Positions 34,733 to 46,090 of a stretch of DNA of 64,000 nt are shown here, piece by piece. The DNA comes from Pseudomonas gregormendelii (GTDB lineage Bacteria; Pseudomonadota; Gammaproteobacteria; Pseudomonadales; Pseudomonadaceae): contig NZ_JADEVO010000015.1 of NCBI RefSeq assembly GCF_017114825.1, positions 1 through 64,000 of the forward strand. Direction: 5' to 3'. A program made the translations under genes and the position numbers. How positions within the stretch are numbered: position 1 is the first letter of the stretch; every line of letters begins with the position of its first letter. The notes beneath the pieces were generated by a model, which did not search any database, was not told the DNA's origin, and saw nothing but the letters and a program-made list of their open reading frames with translations.

Positions 34733-36187
34733 ATGAGCCAAACCAAAACGCTAACCACCGCCAGTGGCGCTCCTGTCGCTGATAACCAGAATTCCCGCTC
34801 TGCAGGCCCTCGCGGCCCGCTTCTGCTCGACGATTTCCATCTGATCGAGAAGCTCGCGCATTTCAACCGTGAAAACATCCCTGAGCGCCGCGTCCACGCC
34901 AAGGGTTCAGGTGCCTATGGCACCTTCACGGTAACTCGTGACATTACCGAGTACACCAGCGCCAAGCTGTTCGAAGCGGTCGGCAAGCAAACCCCAACCT
35001 TCCTGCGATTCTCTACCGTAGGTGGTGAGCGTGGTTCGGCCGATACCGAGCGTGACCCGCGGGGCTTTGCCCTGAAGTTCTATACCGAGGAAGGTAACTG
35101 GGACATCGTCGGTAACAACACGCCAGTGTTCTTCATCCGTGATCCGCTGAAATTTCCTGACTTCATCCACACGCAAAAACGTCTGCCGCAGAGCAATCTC
35201 AAAAGCGCGCAGATGATGTGGGACTTCTGGTCCCACTCGCCTGAGGCGCTGCACCAGGTCACCATCCTGTTCTCGGACCGTGGTATCCCTGACGGCTACC
35301 GTCACATGCACGGCTTCGGTAGCCACACCTACAGCCTGCTCAATGCCAGGGGCGAGCGTCACTGGGTGAAGTGGCATTACAAAACCCGGCAAGGGATCAA
35401 GAACCTCGCGCCGGCAGATGCTGCACGCCTGGCGGGTACCGATCCAGACTACGCCCAGCGCGACCTGTTCGAAGCGATCGAGCGCGCAGACTTCCCGAAA
35501 TGGCGCGTTTGCATTCAGATCATGACTGAAGCCCAAGCGGCTGATCATTACGAAAATCCTTTCGACGTGACCAAGACCTGGTCGCAGAAAGAGTTTCCGC
35601 TGATCGAAGTGGGTGAGCTTGAGCTCAACCGTAATCCGCTGAACTACTTCGCTGAAGTCGAGCAAGCGGCATTCGGGCCAAGCAACATGGTTCCAGGTGT
35701 TGGCTTGTCGCCGGACCGCATGCTCCAGGGCCGTGTATTCGCGTATGCGGATGCCCACCGCTACCGCATAGGTACCAATCACCAGCATCTGCCGGTGAAT
35801 GCACCTCGCAGCCCTGTGAACACTTACCAGCGCGACGGCTCGATGGCATTTGGCAGCAATGGTGGTGCGGCACCCAACTATGAGCCGAACAGCTACGTGG
35901 ACGCTCCGAAGCAGGCGCCTCGTTACGCCGAGCCAGCCCTGCAGCTGAGCGGCGCCGCTGACCGCTTTGATCATCGCGAAGACACCGACTACTACAGTCA
36001 CGCCGGTGCGCTGTTTCGCCTGATGAGCGACGAGCAGAAGCATCTGCTGGTCAGCAACATCTCTGGAGCGATGTCGGGTGTTTCCAGCGACGTGGTTGAT
36101 CGTCAGCTGCAACATTTCTTCAAGGCCGATCCGGCGTATGGAGAAGCAATCGCAAAGGCACTCAACGTACAGATTAACGAAGTCTAA
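34733..36187 (+). CDS. katA: Monofunctional catalase, clade 3 small subunit (KatA type)
   Basis: A 484-residue haem catalase that dismutates hydrogen peroxide. The distal residues His 55 ([10 protein letters not shown]) and Asn 128 (DIVGNNTP), and the haem-iron ligand Tyr 338 within [12 protein letters not shown] (with Arg 334) are all present. Length and the N-terminus [19 protein letters not shown] match P. aeruginosa KatA, the main stationary-phase and peroxide-protective catalase. No signal peptide, so cytoplasmic. An AGGA ribosome site precedes it. Neighbouring ferritin gene downstream fits combined peroxide and iron control. Confidence 0.97.
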   Translation: MSQTKTLTTASGAPVADNQNSRSAGPRGPLLLDDFHLIEKLAHFNRENIPERRVHAKGSGAYGTFTVTRDITEYTSAKLFEAVGKQTPTFLRFSTVGGERGSADTERDPRGFALKFYTEEGNWDIVGNNTPVFFIRDPLKFPDFIHTQKRLPQSNLKSAQMMWDFWSHSPEALHQVTILFSDRGIPDGYRHMHGFGSHTYSLLNARGERHWVKWHYKTRQGIKNLAPADAARLAGTDPDYAQRDLFEAIERADFPKWRVCIQIMTEAQAADHYENPFDVTKTWSQKEFPLIEVGELELNRNPLNYFAEVEQAAFGPSNMVPGVGLSPDRMLQGRVFAYADAHRYRIGTNHQHLPVNAPRSPVNTYQRDGSMAFGSNGGAAPNYEPNSYVDAPKQAPRYAEPALQLSGAADRFDHREDTDYYSHAGALFRLMSDEQKHLLVSNISGAMSGVSSDVVDRQLQHFFKADPAYGEAIAKALNVQINEV

Positions 36188-36198
36188 ACGAGAAGCAG

Positions 36199-36223
36199 AA
36201 CCGCCCTCATTTGGGCGGTTTTT
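36199..36223 (+). terminator. Terminator after katA
   Basis: AACCGCCC / GGGCGGTT stem, six-base loop, then a T-tract. It sits 12 bases after the katA stop and separates it from the ferritin gene. Confidence 0.9.
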
Positions 36224-36336
36224 GCGTTATTTAGGCCGGTTTTGTCTGAATATCTTCGCATTTATTGCGTCTGGCGAGTGACGTTCCGGGCATGTTGGTT
36301 CAAACTACAGACTTTCAAGCAGGGAGATGTAGGGCG

Positions 36337-36801
36337 ATGCAAGGCCACCCAGATGTTATCGATTACCTCAACACGTTGCTGACCGGCGAACTCGCCGCGC
36401 GTGACCAGTATTTTGTTCACTCGCGGATGTATGAGGACTGGGGGTTCACCGAGCTCTACGAACGTATCAACCACGAGATGGAAGAAGAGGCGCAGCACGC
36501 TGACGCCCTGATGCGTCGCATCCTCATGCTCGAAGGCACGCCACGCATGCGTCCGGACGACCTGGATGTGGGCACCACCGTGCCGGACATGCTCGCCGCC
36601 GACCTGCGCCTGGAATACAAAGTCCGCGCCGCACTGTGCAAGGGCATCGAGCTCTGCGAGTTGCATAAGGACTACGTCAGCCGCGAGATCCTGCGTATTC
36701 AGTTGAACGACACCGAAGAAGATCACACCTACTGGCTCGAGAAGCAGTTGGGCCTGATCAAGTTGATCGGCCTGGAGAATTACCTGCAATCGCAGTTCTG
36801 A
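36337..36801 (+). CDS. ftnA: Bacterioferritin-like ferritin without the haem methionine (FtnA/BfrA)
   Basis: A 154-residue four-helix ferritin that oxidises and stores iron in a 24-mer shell. Ferroxidase ligands align with Bfr: Glu 18, Glu 51, His 54, Glu 93, and the late glutamate and histidine in TEEDHTYW. The residue aligned with haem ligand Met 52 of bacterioferritin is Ala (EEEAQHAD). This matches P. aeruginosa PA4235, first named bfrA but shown to be a haem-free FtnA. Order katA-ftnA is conserved with P. aeruginosa. ATG 36337 is chosen for the family N-terminus [12 protein letters not shown]; an upstream in-frame start would add 24 atypical residues. Confidence 0.92.
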   Translation: MQGHPDVIDYLNTLLTGELAARDQYFVHSRMYEDWGFTELYERINHEMEEEAQHADALMRRILMLEGTPRMRPDDLDVGTTVPDMLAADLRLEYKVRAALCKGIELCELHKDYVSREILRIQLNDTEEDHTYWLEKQLGLIKLIGLENYLQSQF

Positions 36802-36803
36802 TC

Positions 36804-36874
36804 CAAAAGATCGCAGCCTTCGGCAGCGCCTACAGGTGCGCGCATTCCCACGTAGGAGCTGCCGAAGCCTATAG
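36804..36874. repeat. REP pair (family A), diverged
   Basis: CAAAAGATCGCAGCCTTCGG at 36804 and GTAGGAGCTGCCGAAGCC at 36852 are the two arms of an inverted REP pair as found throughout fluorescent pseudomonads. It lies between the ferritin gene and the convergent uvrA. The arms have drifted, with GCGCCTAC replacing GCTCCTAC. Confidence 0.8.
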
Positions 36875-36881
36875 AAGATAC

Positions 36882-36921
36882 AAAAAAGCCCCTGTCACCG
36901 ACAAAGTGACAGGGGCTTTTT
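36882..36921. terminator. Bidirectional terminator between ftnA and uvrA
   Basis: AAAAAAGCCCCTGTCAC / GTGACAGGGGCTTTTT hairpin with a seven-base loop, A-tract on one side and T-tract on the other. It can end transcription from both the ferritin gene and uvrA. Confidence 0.92.
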
Positions 36922-36933
36922 CATGGGCGCAGA

Positions 36934-39768
<2,835 letters not shown>

Positions 39769-39959
39769 AGTGGCCTCGCTTGGCGGGCGTCGAAAACGTA
39801 GGAGTATACGGCCAAATACTGGATGGATGCACACTATCAAACGAGCGGGTTATTCTCTTACATGAAGAGTCTGTCAGGTGAGCGCGGCAAAGCGTCGCGA
39901 TATACCCTGTCAATCGATGGGACTGGTAGAATCGCCGCCGGTTCACATGAGGTTTTTCC

Positions 39960-41357
39960 ATGCACGATCCCCACAGCGAACGCATGAGTGGCAGTGAGAC
40001 CCGCGCAGCAAGCGGTCTGGCCCTGGTGTTCGCCTTCCGTATGCTTGGCATGTTCATGGTGTTGCCCGTGTTGGCGACCTATGGCATGGACCTGGCTGGC
40101 GCCACCCCGGCCCTCATCGGACTGGCGATTGGCGCTTACGGCCTGACCCAGGCGCTCTTCCAGATTCCGTTCGGCTTCATTTCCGATCGCATCGGCCGTC
40201 GCCCGGTGATCTACCTGGGGCTGATCATCTTTGCCCTGGGTAGCGTATTGGCCGCCAATGCCGATTCGATCTGGGGGGTGATTGCCGGGCGAATCCTGCA
40301 GGGTGCAGGCGCGATTTCCGCTGCGGTGATGGCACTGCTGTCCGACCTGACCCGCGAGCAGCACCGCACGAAAGCCATGGCCATGATCGGCATGACCATC
40401 GGTTTGTCATTCGCCGTCGCAATGGTCGTGGGCCCTCTGCTGACACGCGCCTTCGGCCTGTCCGGGTTGTTCCTGGCCACTGGCGCCATGGCGCTGCTTG
40501 GCATCGTCATCGTGATGTTCATGGTGCCCCGTGCCACCGGTCCGCTGCAGCATCGAGAATCCGGTGTGGCCCGCCAGGCGCTGCTGCCAACGCTCAAGCA
40601 TCCGGACCTGTTGCGCCTTGACCTGGGCATTTTTGTGTTGCACGCCATGTTGATGTCCAGCTTCGTTGCCTTGCCCCTGGCACTGGTCGAAAAAGCCGGC
40701 CTGCCCAAGGAGCAGCACTGGTGGGTTTACCTCACTGCGCTGCTGATTTCCTTCTTCGCCATGATCCCGTTCATTATCTACGGCGAGAAGAAACGCAAAA
40801 TGAAACGAGTTTTATTGGGCGCGGTGCTGACGCTGATGCTCACTGAGCTATTCTTCTGGCAGTTCGGCGATAGCTTGCGGGCTCTGGTAATCGGCACGGT
40901 GGTGTTCTTCACCGCGTTCAATCTGCTGGAAGCTTCGTTGCCATCGCTGATCAGCAAGGTTTCACCGGCAGGCGGCAAGGGCACGGCCATGGGGGTTTAT
41001 TCCACCAGTCAGTTCCTCGGTTCGGCGTTGGGCGGGATCATGGGCGGGTGGATGTTCCAGCATGGCGGTTTGTCGGCTGTGTTCCTTGGATGCGCCGGGC
41101 TGGCTGCCCTCTGGTTGGCCTTTGCTGTTACCATGCGCGAACCACCCTACGTGACGAGCCTGCGCTTGCCGCTGTCGCCCGAGGCGATCCGCGAAGCGGG
41201 TCTGGTCGAGCGCCTGATGGCCGTCGTAGGGGTAACAGACGCAGTCGTGGTTGCTGATGAAGCAGCCATTTACATCAAATTGGACACCGAACTATTGGAT
41301 CGCACCACCCTCGAGCGCCTGGTGAACAACCCGGCCCCGACAGCGTGCGAAGCCTAG
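39960..41357 (+). CDS. YajR-type MFS transporter with C-terminal YAM-like domain
   Basis: A 465-residue major facilitator with 12 predicted membrane spans. The loop 2-3 motif (GFISDRIGRRPVIY, signature A) is clear. After the last span (about residue 390) comes a soluble tail of about 65 residues (LSPEAIREAGLVERLMAVVGVTDAVVVADEAAIYIKL) whose beta-alpha-beta pattern resembles the ferredoxin-like YAM domain of E. coli YajR. Such proton-driven drug-efflux-like carriers have unknown substrates. P. aeruginosa has the same gene between uvrA and ssb. The gap to uvrA is about 190 bases and a TGAGG site precedes the ATG. Confidence 0.88.
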   Translation: MHDPHSERMSGSETRAASGLALVFAFRMLGMFMVLPVLATYGMDLAGATPALIGLAIGAYGLTQALFQIPFGFISDRIGRRPVIYLGLIIFALGSVLAANADSIWGVIAGRILQGAGAISAAVMALLSDLTREQHRTKAMAMIGMTIGLSFAVAMVVGPLLTRAFGLSGLFLATGAMALLGIVIVMFMVPRATGPLQHRESGVARQALLPTLKHPDLLRLDLGIFVLHAMLMSSFVALPLALVEKAGLPKEQHWWVYLTALLISFFAMIPFIIYGEKKRKMKRVLLGAVLTLMLTELFFWQFGDSLRALVIGTVVFFTAFNLLEASLPSLISKVSPAGGKGTAMGVYSTSQFLGSALGGIMGGWMFQHGGLSAVFLGCAGLAALWLAFAVTMREPPYVTSLRLPLSPEAIREAGLVERLMAVVGVTDAVVVADEAAIYIKLDTELLDRTTLERLVNNPAPTACEA

Positions 41358-41366
41358 GAGAACGTT

Positions 41367-41900
41367 ATGGCCCGTGGGGTTAACAAAGTCATATTGGTCG
41401 GCACTTGCGGCCAGGATCCCGAAGTTCGCTACCTGCCTAACGGTAACGCCGTGACTAACCTGAGTCTGGCGACCAGCGAACAGTGGACCGACAAGCAAAC
41501 CGGTCAGAAGGTCGAGAAGACCGAATGGCACCGTGTATCGATGTTCGGCAAGGTTGCCGAGATCGCCGGCGAATACCTGCGTAAGGGTTCGCAGGTGTAC
41601 ATCGAAGGCAAGCTGCAGACCCGCGAGTGGGAAAAAGACGGTATCAAGCGTTACACCACTGAAATCGTGGTCGACATGCAAGGCACCATGCAGCTGCTGG
41701 GCGGCCGTCCACAACAGGGCGACCAGCAAGGCGGGGGCAACAACTACCAGCAGTCCGCCCCGGCTCCACGCCAGCAGGCTCCACGTCCGCAATCGGCACC
41801 GCAACAGTCTGCACCGCAGCAGTCGCGTCCAGCCCCTCAGCAGGCCGCTGCGCAGCCAGCTCCGGATTTCGACAGCTTTGATGACGATATCCCGTTCTGA
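41367..41900 (+). CDS. ssb: Single-stranded DNA-binding protein
   Basis: SSB (177 residues) coats single-stranded DNA as a tetramer. The OB fold occupies residues 1-112 ([26 protein letters not shown]). A long Gln/Pro/Ala-rich linker follows, made of QQSAPQQS-like repeats, and the acidic tip DFDDDIPF-type motif (FDDDIPF) that docks DNA repair proteins is intact. It is nine bases after the MFS gene, so both may be on one transcript. A symmetric terminator follows. Confidence 0.97.
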   Translation: MARGVNKVILVGTCGQDPEVRYLPNGNAVTNLSLATSEQWTDKQTGQKVEKTEWHRVSMFGKVAEIAGEYLRKGSQVYIEGKLQTREWEKDGIKRYTTEIVVDMQGTMQLLGGRPQQGDQQGGGNNYQQSAPAPRQQAPRPQSAPQQSAPQQSRPAPQQAAAQPAPDFDSFDDDIPF

Positions 41901-41928
41901 TCCGCAGCTTGTTCAGAACCGCAAAACA

Positions 41929-41960
41929 AAAAAAGCGAAGCCATATGGCTTCGCTTTTTT
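41929..41960. terminator. Perfect 32-base palindromic bidirectional terminator
   Basis: The segment reads the same on both strands: six As, GCGAAGCC, centre CATATG-like, GGCTTCGC, six Ts. It serves both ssb (plus) and the convergent OsmC-YcaO gene (minus), whose stop is 18 bases further on. Confidence 0.95.
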
Positions 41961-41978
41961 GTGGGCGCCGTTAAAAGG

Positions 41979-44183
41979 TTAACGGGACAGAGCAGTCACA
42001 TTGGCCCGCGCCGAGTGCAGTTTCTTGTAGCTGTCGATCAGCCGCAGGTGCCGGTCCAGCCCCTCCAGCTTCATGCTGGTCGGCGTCAAGCCATGGAAGC
42101 GCACGCTGCCGTCCACCGAACCAATCGCCGCATCCGTTCGCTCGTCGCCAAACATCCGGCGGAAATTAGCCTCGTAGTCTTCCAGTTCCAGGTCTTCGTC
42201 GAGTTTCATTTCCAGCACGACGTTGACTGCCTGATAGAACAGGCCACGTTCAACGGTGTTGTCGTTGTACTGCAGGAACATTTCCACGGCCTCTTTCGCC
42301 TCTTCATATTGCTGCAGGGCGAGATAAATCAGCAGCTTCAACTCCAGGATCGTCAACTGACCCCAAGCGGTGTTGTCATCAAATTCGATGCCGATCAACG
42401 AAGTGATGTCGGTGTAGTCGTCCAGCTCACTTTCCACCAGGCGCTCAACCAGTGCCTGCAGTTCCTCGTCGTCCAGGCGATGCAGGTTGAGGATGTCGGC
42501 GCGGAAGAACAGCGCCTTGTTGGTGTTGTCCCAGATCAGGTCGTCCGCCGGATAGATTTCCGAGTAGTCCGGCACCAGGATGCGGCACGCCTTGGCGCCG
42601 ATATGCTCGTAGACCGCCATGTACACCTGCTTGCCCATGCCGTCGAGAATGCCGAACAAGGTTTCGGCTTCTTCGGCATTCGAGTTTTCGCCCTGGCCGG
42701 AGAAGTCCCACTCGACGAATTCGTAATCCGATTTGGAACTGAAGAAGCGCCACGACACCACGCCGCTCGAGTCGATGAAGTGTTCGACGAAGTTATTCGG
42801 CTCGGTGACCGCGTGCCCTTCAAAAGTCGGCTGGGGCAAGTCGTTGAGGCCTTCGAAGCTGCGACCCTGGAGCAATTCGGTCAGGCTGCGTTCCAGTGCC
42901 ACTTCCAGGCTTGGGTGGGCGCCGAACGAGGCGAACACGCCGCCGGTGCGCGGGTTCATCAGGGTCACGCACATCACCGGGAATTCACCTCCCAGGGACG
43001 CATCCTTGACCAATACGGGGAACCCTTGCTCCTCCAGGGCCTGAATACCGGCCAGGATACCCGGGTACTTCGCCAGCACGTCGGCCGGCACATCAGGCAA
43101 GGCAAATTCGCCTTCGATGATTTCGCGTTTGACCGCGCGCTCGAAGATCTCCGACAGGCATTGCACCTGGGCTTCGGCCAGGGTGTTGCCGGCACTCATG
43201 CCGTTGCTCAGGAACAGGTTCTCAATCAGGTTGGAAGGGAAGTACACCACTTCACCGTCCGAACGCCGCACGTAAGGCAGCGAGCAGATGCCACGTTCTT
43301 CATTGCCCGAGTTGGTATCGATCAGATGGGAGCCGCGCAGCTCGCAGTCGCGGTTGTAAATCTTCAGGCAGTATTCGTCGAGAATTTCAGTCGGCAGCGC
43401 GTCTTTGCGGCCAGGCTTGAACCAGCGCTCGTCCGGGTAGTGCACAAACGCGGCGTTGGCGATGTCTTCGCCCCAGAACTGATCGTTGTAGAAGAAGTTG
43501 CAGTTGAGTCGCTCGATAAACTCGCCCAGCGCCGACGCCAGCGCGCCTTCCTTGGTCGCACCCTTGCCGTTGGTAAAGCACATTGGCGAGTGCGCATCGC
43601 GGATATGCAGCGACCACACATTGGGCACGATATTGCGCCACGAGGCGATTTCGATTTTCATGCCAAGCTTCGCCAGAATGGCCGACATGTTGGCGATGGT
43701 TTGCTCCAGCGGCAGGTCCTTGCCGGCAATATAAGTGCTTGCCTGGGCGTTGGAAGCCGGCATCAGCAGCGCCTGGGCATCGGCGTCGAGGTTGTCCACT
43801 TCCTCGATCACAAACTCAGGGCCGGCCTGCACCACTTTTTTCACGGTGCAACGGTCGATGGACCGCAGGATGCCCTGGCGGTCTTTGTCGGAAATGTCGG
43901 CGGGCAGTTCGACCTGGATCTTGAAGATCTGGTTGTAACGGTTTTCCGGGTCGACAATGTTGTTCTGTGACAGCCGGATGTTGTCGGTAGGGATATTGCG
44001 GGTGCTGCAGTACAACTTTACGAAGTACGCCGCGCACAGCGCCGACGAAGCCAGGAAGTAGTCGAACGGGCCCGGTGCCGAGCCATCGCCCTTGTAGCGG
44101 ATAGGTTGATCGGCCACCACCGTGAAGTCATCGAACTTGGCTTCAAGTCGAAGGTTGTCGAGAAAGTTGACCTTGATTTCCAT
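41979..44183 (-). CDS. OsmC-YcaO fusion protein
   Basis: A 734-residue protein with an N-terminal OsmC-like domain (about 1-140) followed by a YcaO domain (about 175-560) and a helical, repeat-like C-terminal part. The OsmC part keeps the two cysteines expected of a thiol peroxidase (Cys 50 in SSALCAAYF, Cys 112 in IDRCTVKKV). The YcaO part has the glutamate-rich ATP-binding helices (SALGEFIERL, CLSEIFERAVK, LEVALERSLTELL). The C-terminus ends TALSR, without the PxPxP tail of azoline-forming YcaO cyclases. No precursor peptide, ThiF/E1-like partner or peptidase gene is adjacent. E. coli YcaO has been linked to RimO-dependent methylthiolation of S12; whether that applies here is unknown. Single-gene unit, convergent to ssb. 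Confidence 0.88.
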   Translation of the reverse strand: MEIKVNFLDNLRLEAKFDDFTVVADQPIRYKGDGSAPGPFDYFLASSALCAAYFVKLYCSTRNIPTDNIRLSQNNIVDPENRYNQIFKIQVELPADISDKDRQGILRSIDRCTVKKVVQAGPEFVIEEVDNLDADAQALLMPASNAQASTYIAGKDLPLEQTIANMSAILAKLGMKIEIASWRNIVPNVWSLHIRDAHSPMCFTNGKGATKEGALASALGEFIERLNCNFFYNDQFWGEDIANAAFVHYPDERWFKPGRKDALPTEILDEYCLKIYNRDCELRGSHLIDTNSGNEERGICSLPYVRRSDGEVVYFPSNLIENLFLSNGMSAGNTLAEAQVQCLSEIFERAVKREIIEGEFALPDVPADVLAKYPGILAGIQALEEQGFPVLVKDASLGGEFPVMCVTLMNPRTGGVFASFGAHPSLEVALERSLTELLQGRSFEGLNDLPQPTFEGHAVTEPNNFVEHFIDSSGVVSWRFFSSKSDYEFVEWDFSGQGENSNAEEAETLFGILDGMGKQVYMAVYEHIGAKACRILVPDYSEIYPADDLIWDNTNKALFFRADILNLHRLDDEELQALVERLVESELDDYTDITSLIGIEFDDNTAWGQLTILELKLLIYLALQQYEEAKEAVEMFLQYNDNTVERGLFYQAVNVVLEMKLDEDLELEDYEANFRRMFGDERTDAAIGSVDGSVRFHGLTPTSMKLEGLDRHLRLIDSYKKLHSARANVTALSR

Positions 44184-44318
44184 GGGGGTTACCAGAATAG
44201 CGGGCTAGTCGATTTGGCCGCCATTATCCGGCATTTCAACGGTAAGTCTCCCCCGTCGGGCTGTTTTAGCCGGCAAAGCAAGGGCCGGCCGGAGGATTCG
44301 GCCTGGCTCTTTTCAAGG

Positions 44319-44873
44319 TCAGCGGCTGGCTGCGAGGAATTCGTCAGTCGAGATTACGCTGGCGTAAGCAAAGCCCAAGGCCGACATGAACGCGGCGTGA
44401 ACCTGGGCGGCTGGCACTGTGACGCCGTTGAACTCCAGGTCGCGTGAGGCGCAAGCGTCGTGAATCACGGTAACGGTGTAGCCGAAGTCGGCAGCGGCGC
44501 GGGTAATGCCGTCGATGCACATGTGGCTCATGCTGCCGACCACGACCAGTTCCTTGATACCTTGTTCGTCGAGGATCGACTGCAGTTCGGTTTCACGGAA
44601 CGAGTTGACGAAGTGCTTGAGCACCACCGGTTCATCGGCGCGGTTCAGAACCTTGGGGTGCAATTTCGCGCCGTCGGAGCCTGGAGTGAAGAAGGGCGCT
44701 TCGTCGGAAGTGAACTCATGGCGAATATGCACCACCGAGTCACCGGCATCGCGAAAGGCCTTGAGCAGTCGTACGGCGTTGTCGGCAGCAGCGTCGGCGC
44801 CGACCAGCGGCCACTTGCCCTGGGGAAAGTAGTCGTTTTGGATATCGACTACGATCAGTGCTTGCTTGGCCAT
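44319..44873 (-). CDS. Isochorismatase-like cysteine hydrolase
   Basis: A 184-residue member of the isochorismatase-like family. The catalytic triad is visible as Asp 10 (IVVDIQNDYF), Lys 86 (VVLKHFVNSF) and Cys 119 (SMSHMCIDG). Family members hydrolyse amides such as nicotinamide, carbamoyl compounds or isochorismate; the substrate cannot be read from sequence. Start at 44873 has an AGAGGA site and gives MAKQALIVVDIQND; the longer open frame overlaps the divergent regulator's promoter and is unlikely. It is divergent from a GlxA-type AraC regulator, which probably controls it. Confidence 0.9.
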   Translation of the reverse strand: MAKQALIVVDIQNDYFPQGKWPLVGADAAADNAVRLLKAFRDAGDSVVHIRHEFTSDEAPFFTPGSDGAKLHPKVLNRADEPVVLKHFVNSFRETELQSILDEQGIKELVVVGSMSHMCIDGITRAAADFGYTVTVIHDACASRDLEFNGVTVPAAQVHAAFMSALGFAYASVISTDEFLAASR

Positions 44874-44974
44874 GACTGTTTCCTCTTGAAGTGTTTGGGT
44901 GTGCAATGGAGTATCGGGTGTGGCAGGCATTCCGAGGATTGGCCGCACCGACAATAGAAGGGGGAAAACTGACA

Positions 44975-45961
44975 ATGAGTCTGCAAAGGACCGTCGCCGA
45001 GCTGGGCGTGCTGATCTATCCAGGCGCACAGATGGCAGCGGTACATGGCTTGACGGATCTGTTCGGGGTGGCCAACCGCATTGCTGCCGAACATCAGGCT
45101 GCACAACTGCCGCTGTTGCGGGTCAGTCATTGGCAAGTGACCGGCGATCTGCCCCCGACCCGGGTATACGACAGCCATCCCGCACCTGAACAATCCCTGG
45201 TGGCGATCTTGATCCCGCCGTCGATTGCCGGTTTTACCGAGGGCCAGGCCCCGCCGTCGTTGTTCCACTGGTTGCGTGAGCAACACGCCAGTGGTGCGAC
45301 CCTGGGTGGCGTTTGCGTGGGTTCGATTCTGCTGGCCGAGAGCGGTTTGCTCGACGGCCGCAGCGCCACCACACACTGGACCTCGGCCAAGGGTTTCGCC
45401 GAGCGCTATCCTGCGATCAAGCTCAAGGCCGAGACGCCGATTGTCGATGATGGCGACCTGATTACCACGGCCGGGTTGATGGCCTGGTCAGAGCTGGGCC
45501 TGCGGCTCGTCGACCGCCTGCTCGGGCCGAGCATCGCTACCGGCACCGCACGTTTTCTGGTGGTCGAGCACAGCGACAGTGCCAGCGAGTGCGGCAGCAA
45601 CTTCTCACCTATTCTCAGTCATGGCGACGCGGCGATCCTCAAGGTTCAGCATTGGCTGCAAAGCACAGGCGCGACCGAGGTATCCCTGAGCGTAATGGCG
45701 CAACGCGCGGGCCTGGAAGAACGCACTTTCCTGCGTCGTTTTCGTGCCGCTACCGGGCTCAAACCGACCGAGTACTGCCAGCATCTGCGAGTCGGCAAGG
45801 CGCGGGAAATGCTTGAATTCACCAACGGCACGATCGATCACATTGCCTGGACGGTGGGGTATCAAGACCCGAGTGCGTTCCGGGCCACGTTCAGGAAAAT
45901 TACCGGCCTGGCGCCGAGTGATTACCGCAGTCGCTTCGGCGTCGGCGCTGGCCAGAGTTGA
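44975..45961 (+). CDS. GlxA-family AraC-type regulator
   Basis: A 328-residue regulator with an N-terminal DJ-1/PfpI-like domain (about 5-190) and two C-terminal AraC helix-turn-helix motifs (about 235-320; RAGLEERTFLRRFRAATGLKP and IAWTVGYQDPSAFRATFRK). The N-terminal domain retains a nucleophile-elbow cysteine, Cys 114 (GGVCVGS), and nearby His 134, suggesting ligand sensing by a former amidotransferase pocket. ATG 44975 is preferred for its GGGGGA site; an in-frame GTG at 44891 would add 28 residues with no family resemblance. The 101-base divergent gap to the cysteine hydrolase would hold the operator. Confidence 0.9.
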   Translation: MSLQRTVAELGVLIYPGAQMAAVHGLTDLFGVANRIAAEHQAAQLPLLRVSHWQVTGDLPPTRVYDSHPAPEQSLVAILIPPSIAGFTEGQAPPSLFHWLREQHASGATLGGVCVGSILLAESGLLDGRSATTHWTSAKGFAERYPAIKLKAETPIVDDGDLITTAGLMAWSELGLRLVDRLLGPSIATGTARFLVVEHSDSASECGSNFSPILSHGDAAILKVQHWLQSTGATEVSLSVMAQRAGLEERTFLRRFRAATGLKPTEYCQHLRVGKAREMLEFTNGTIDHIAWTVGYQDPSAFRATFRKITGLAPSDYRSRFGVGAGQS

Positions 45962-46090
45962 ACGCTCGAACAGGGGGAATGTCGGAGTGATTAACCGCAA
46001 GATTCACTGGCGGCATCCAGCAGGTGGCACCCGGCTTGATCAGAAGCCCTGACCTGCGACATCCACCAAACGCAGATTGAAGGGGGATGC

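Noticed and set aside
39769-39960. LexA (SOS) box in the uvrA/MFS divergent region
   Set aside because: The best candidate, CTGGATGGATGCACAC, matches only about 10 of 16 positions and lacks the final CAG. No convincing SOS box was found.
41979-44183. A thiazole/oxazole-modified peptide (TOMM) gene cluster around the YcaO gene
   Set aside because: There is no small precursor peptide, ThiF/E1-like partner, dehydrogenase or peptidase next to it, and the PxPxP tail of azoline cyclases is absent.
46025-46040. Sigma-54 promoter upstream of the DUF3182 gene
   Set aside because: TGGCAC-N5-TTGAT has a good -24 element, but the essential GC at -12 is missing.
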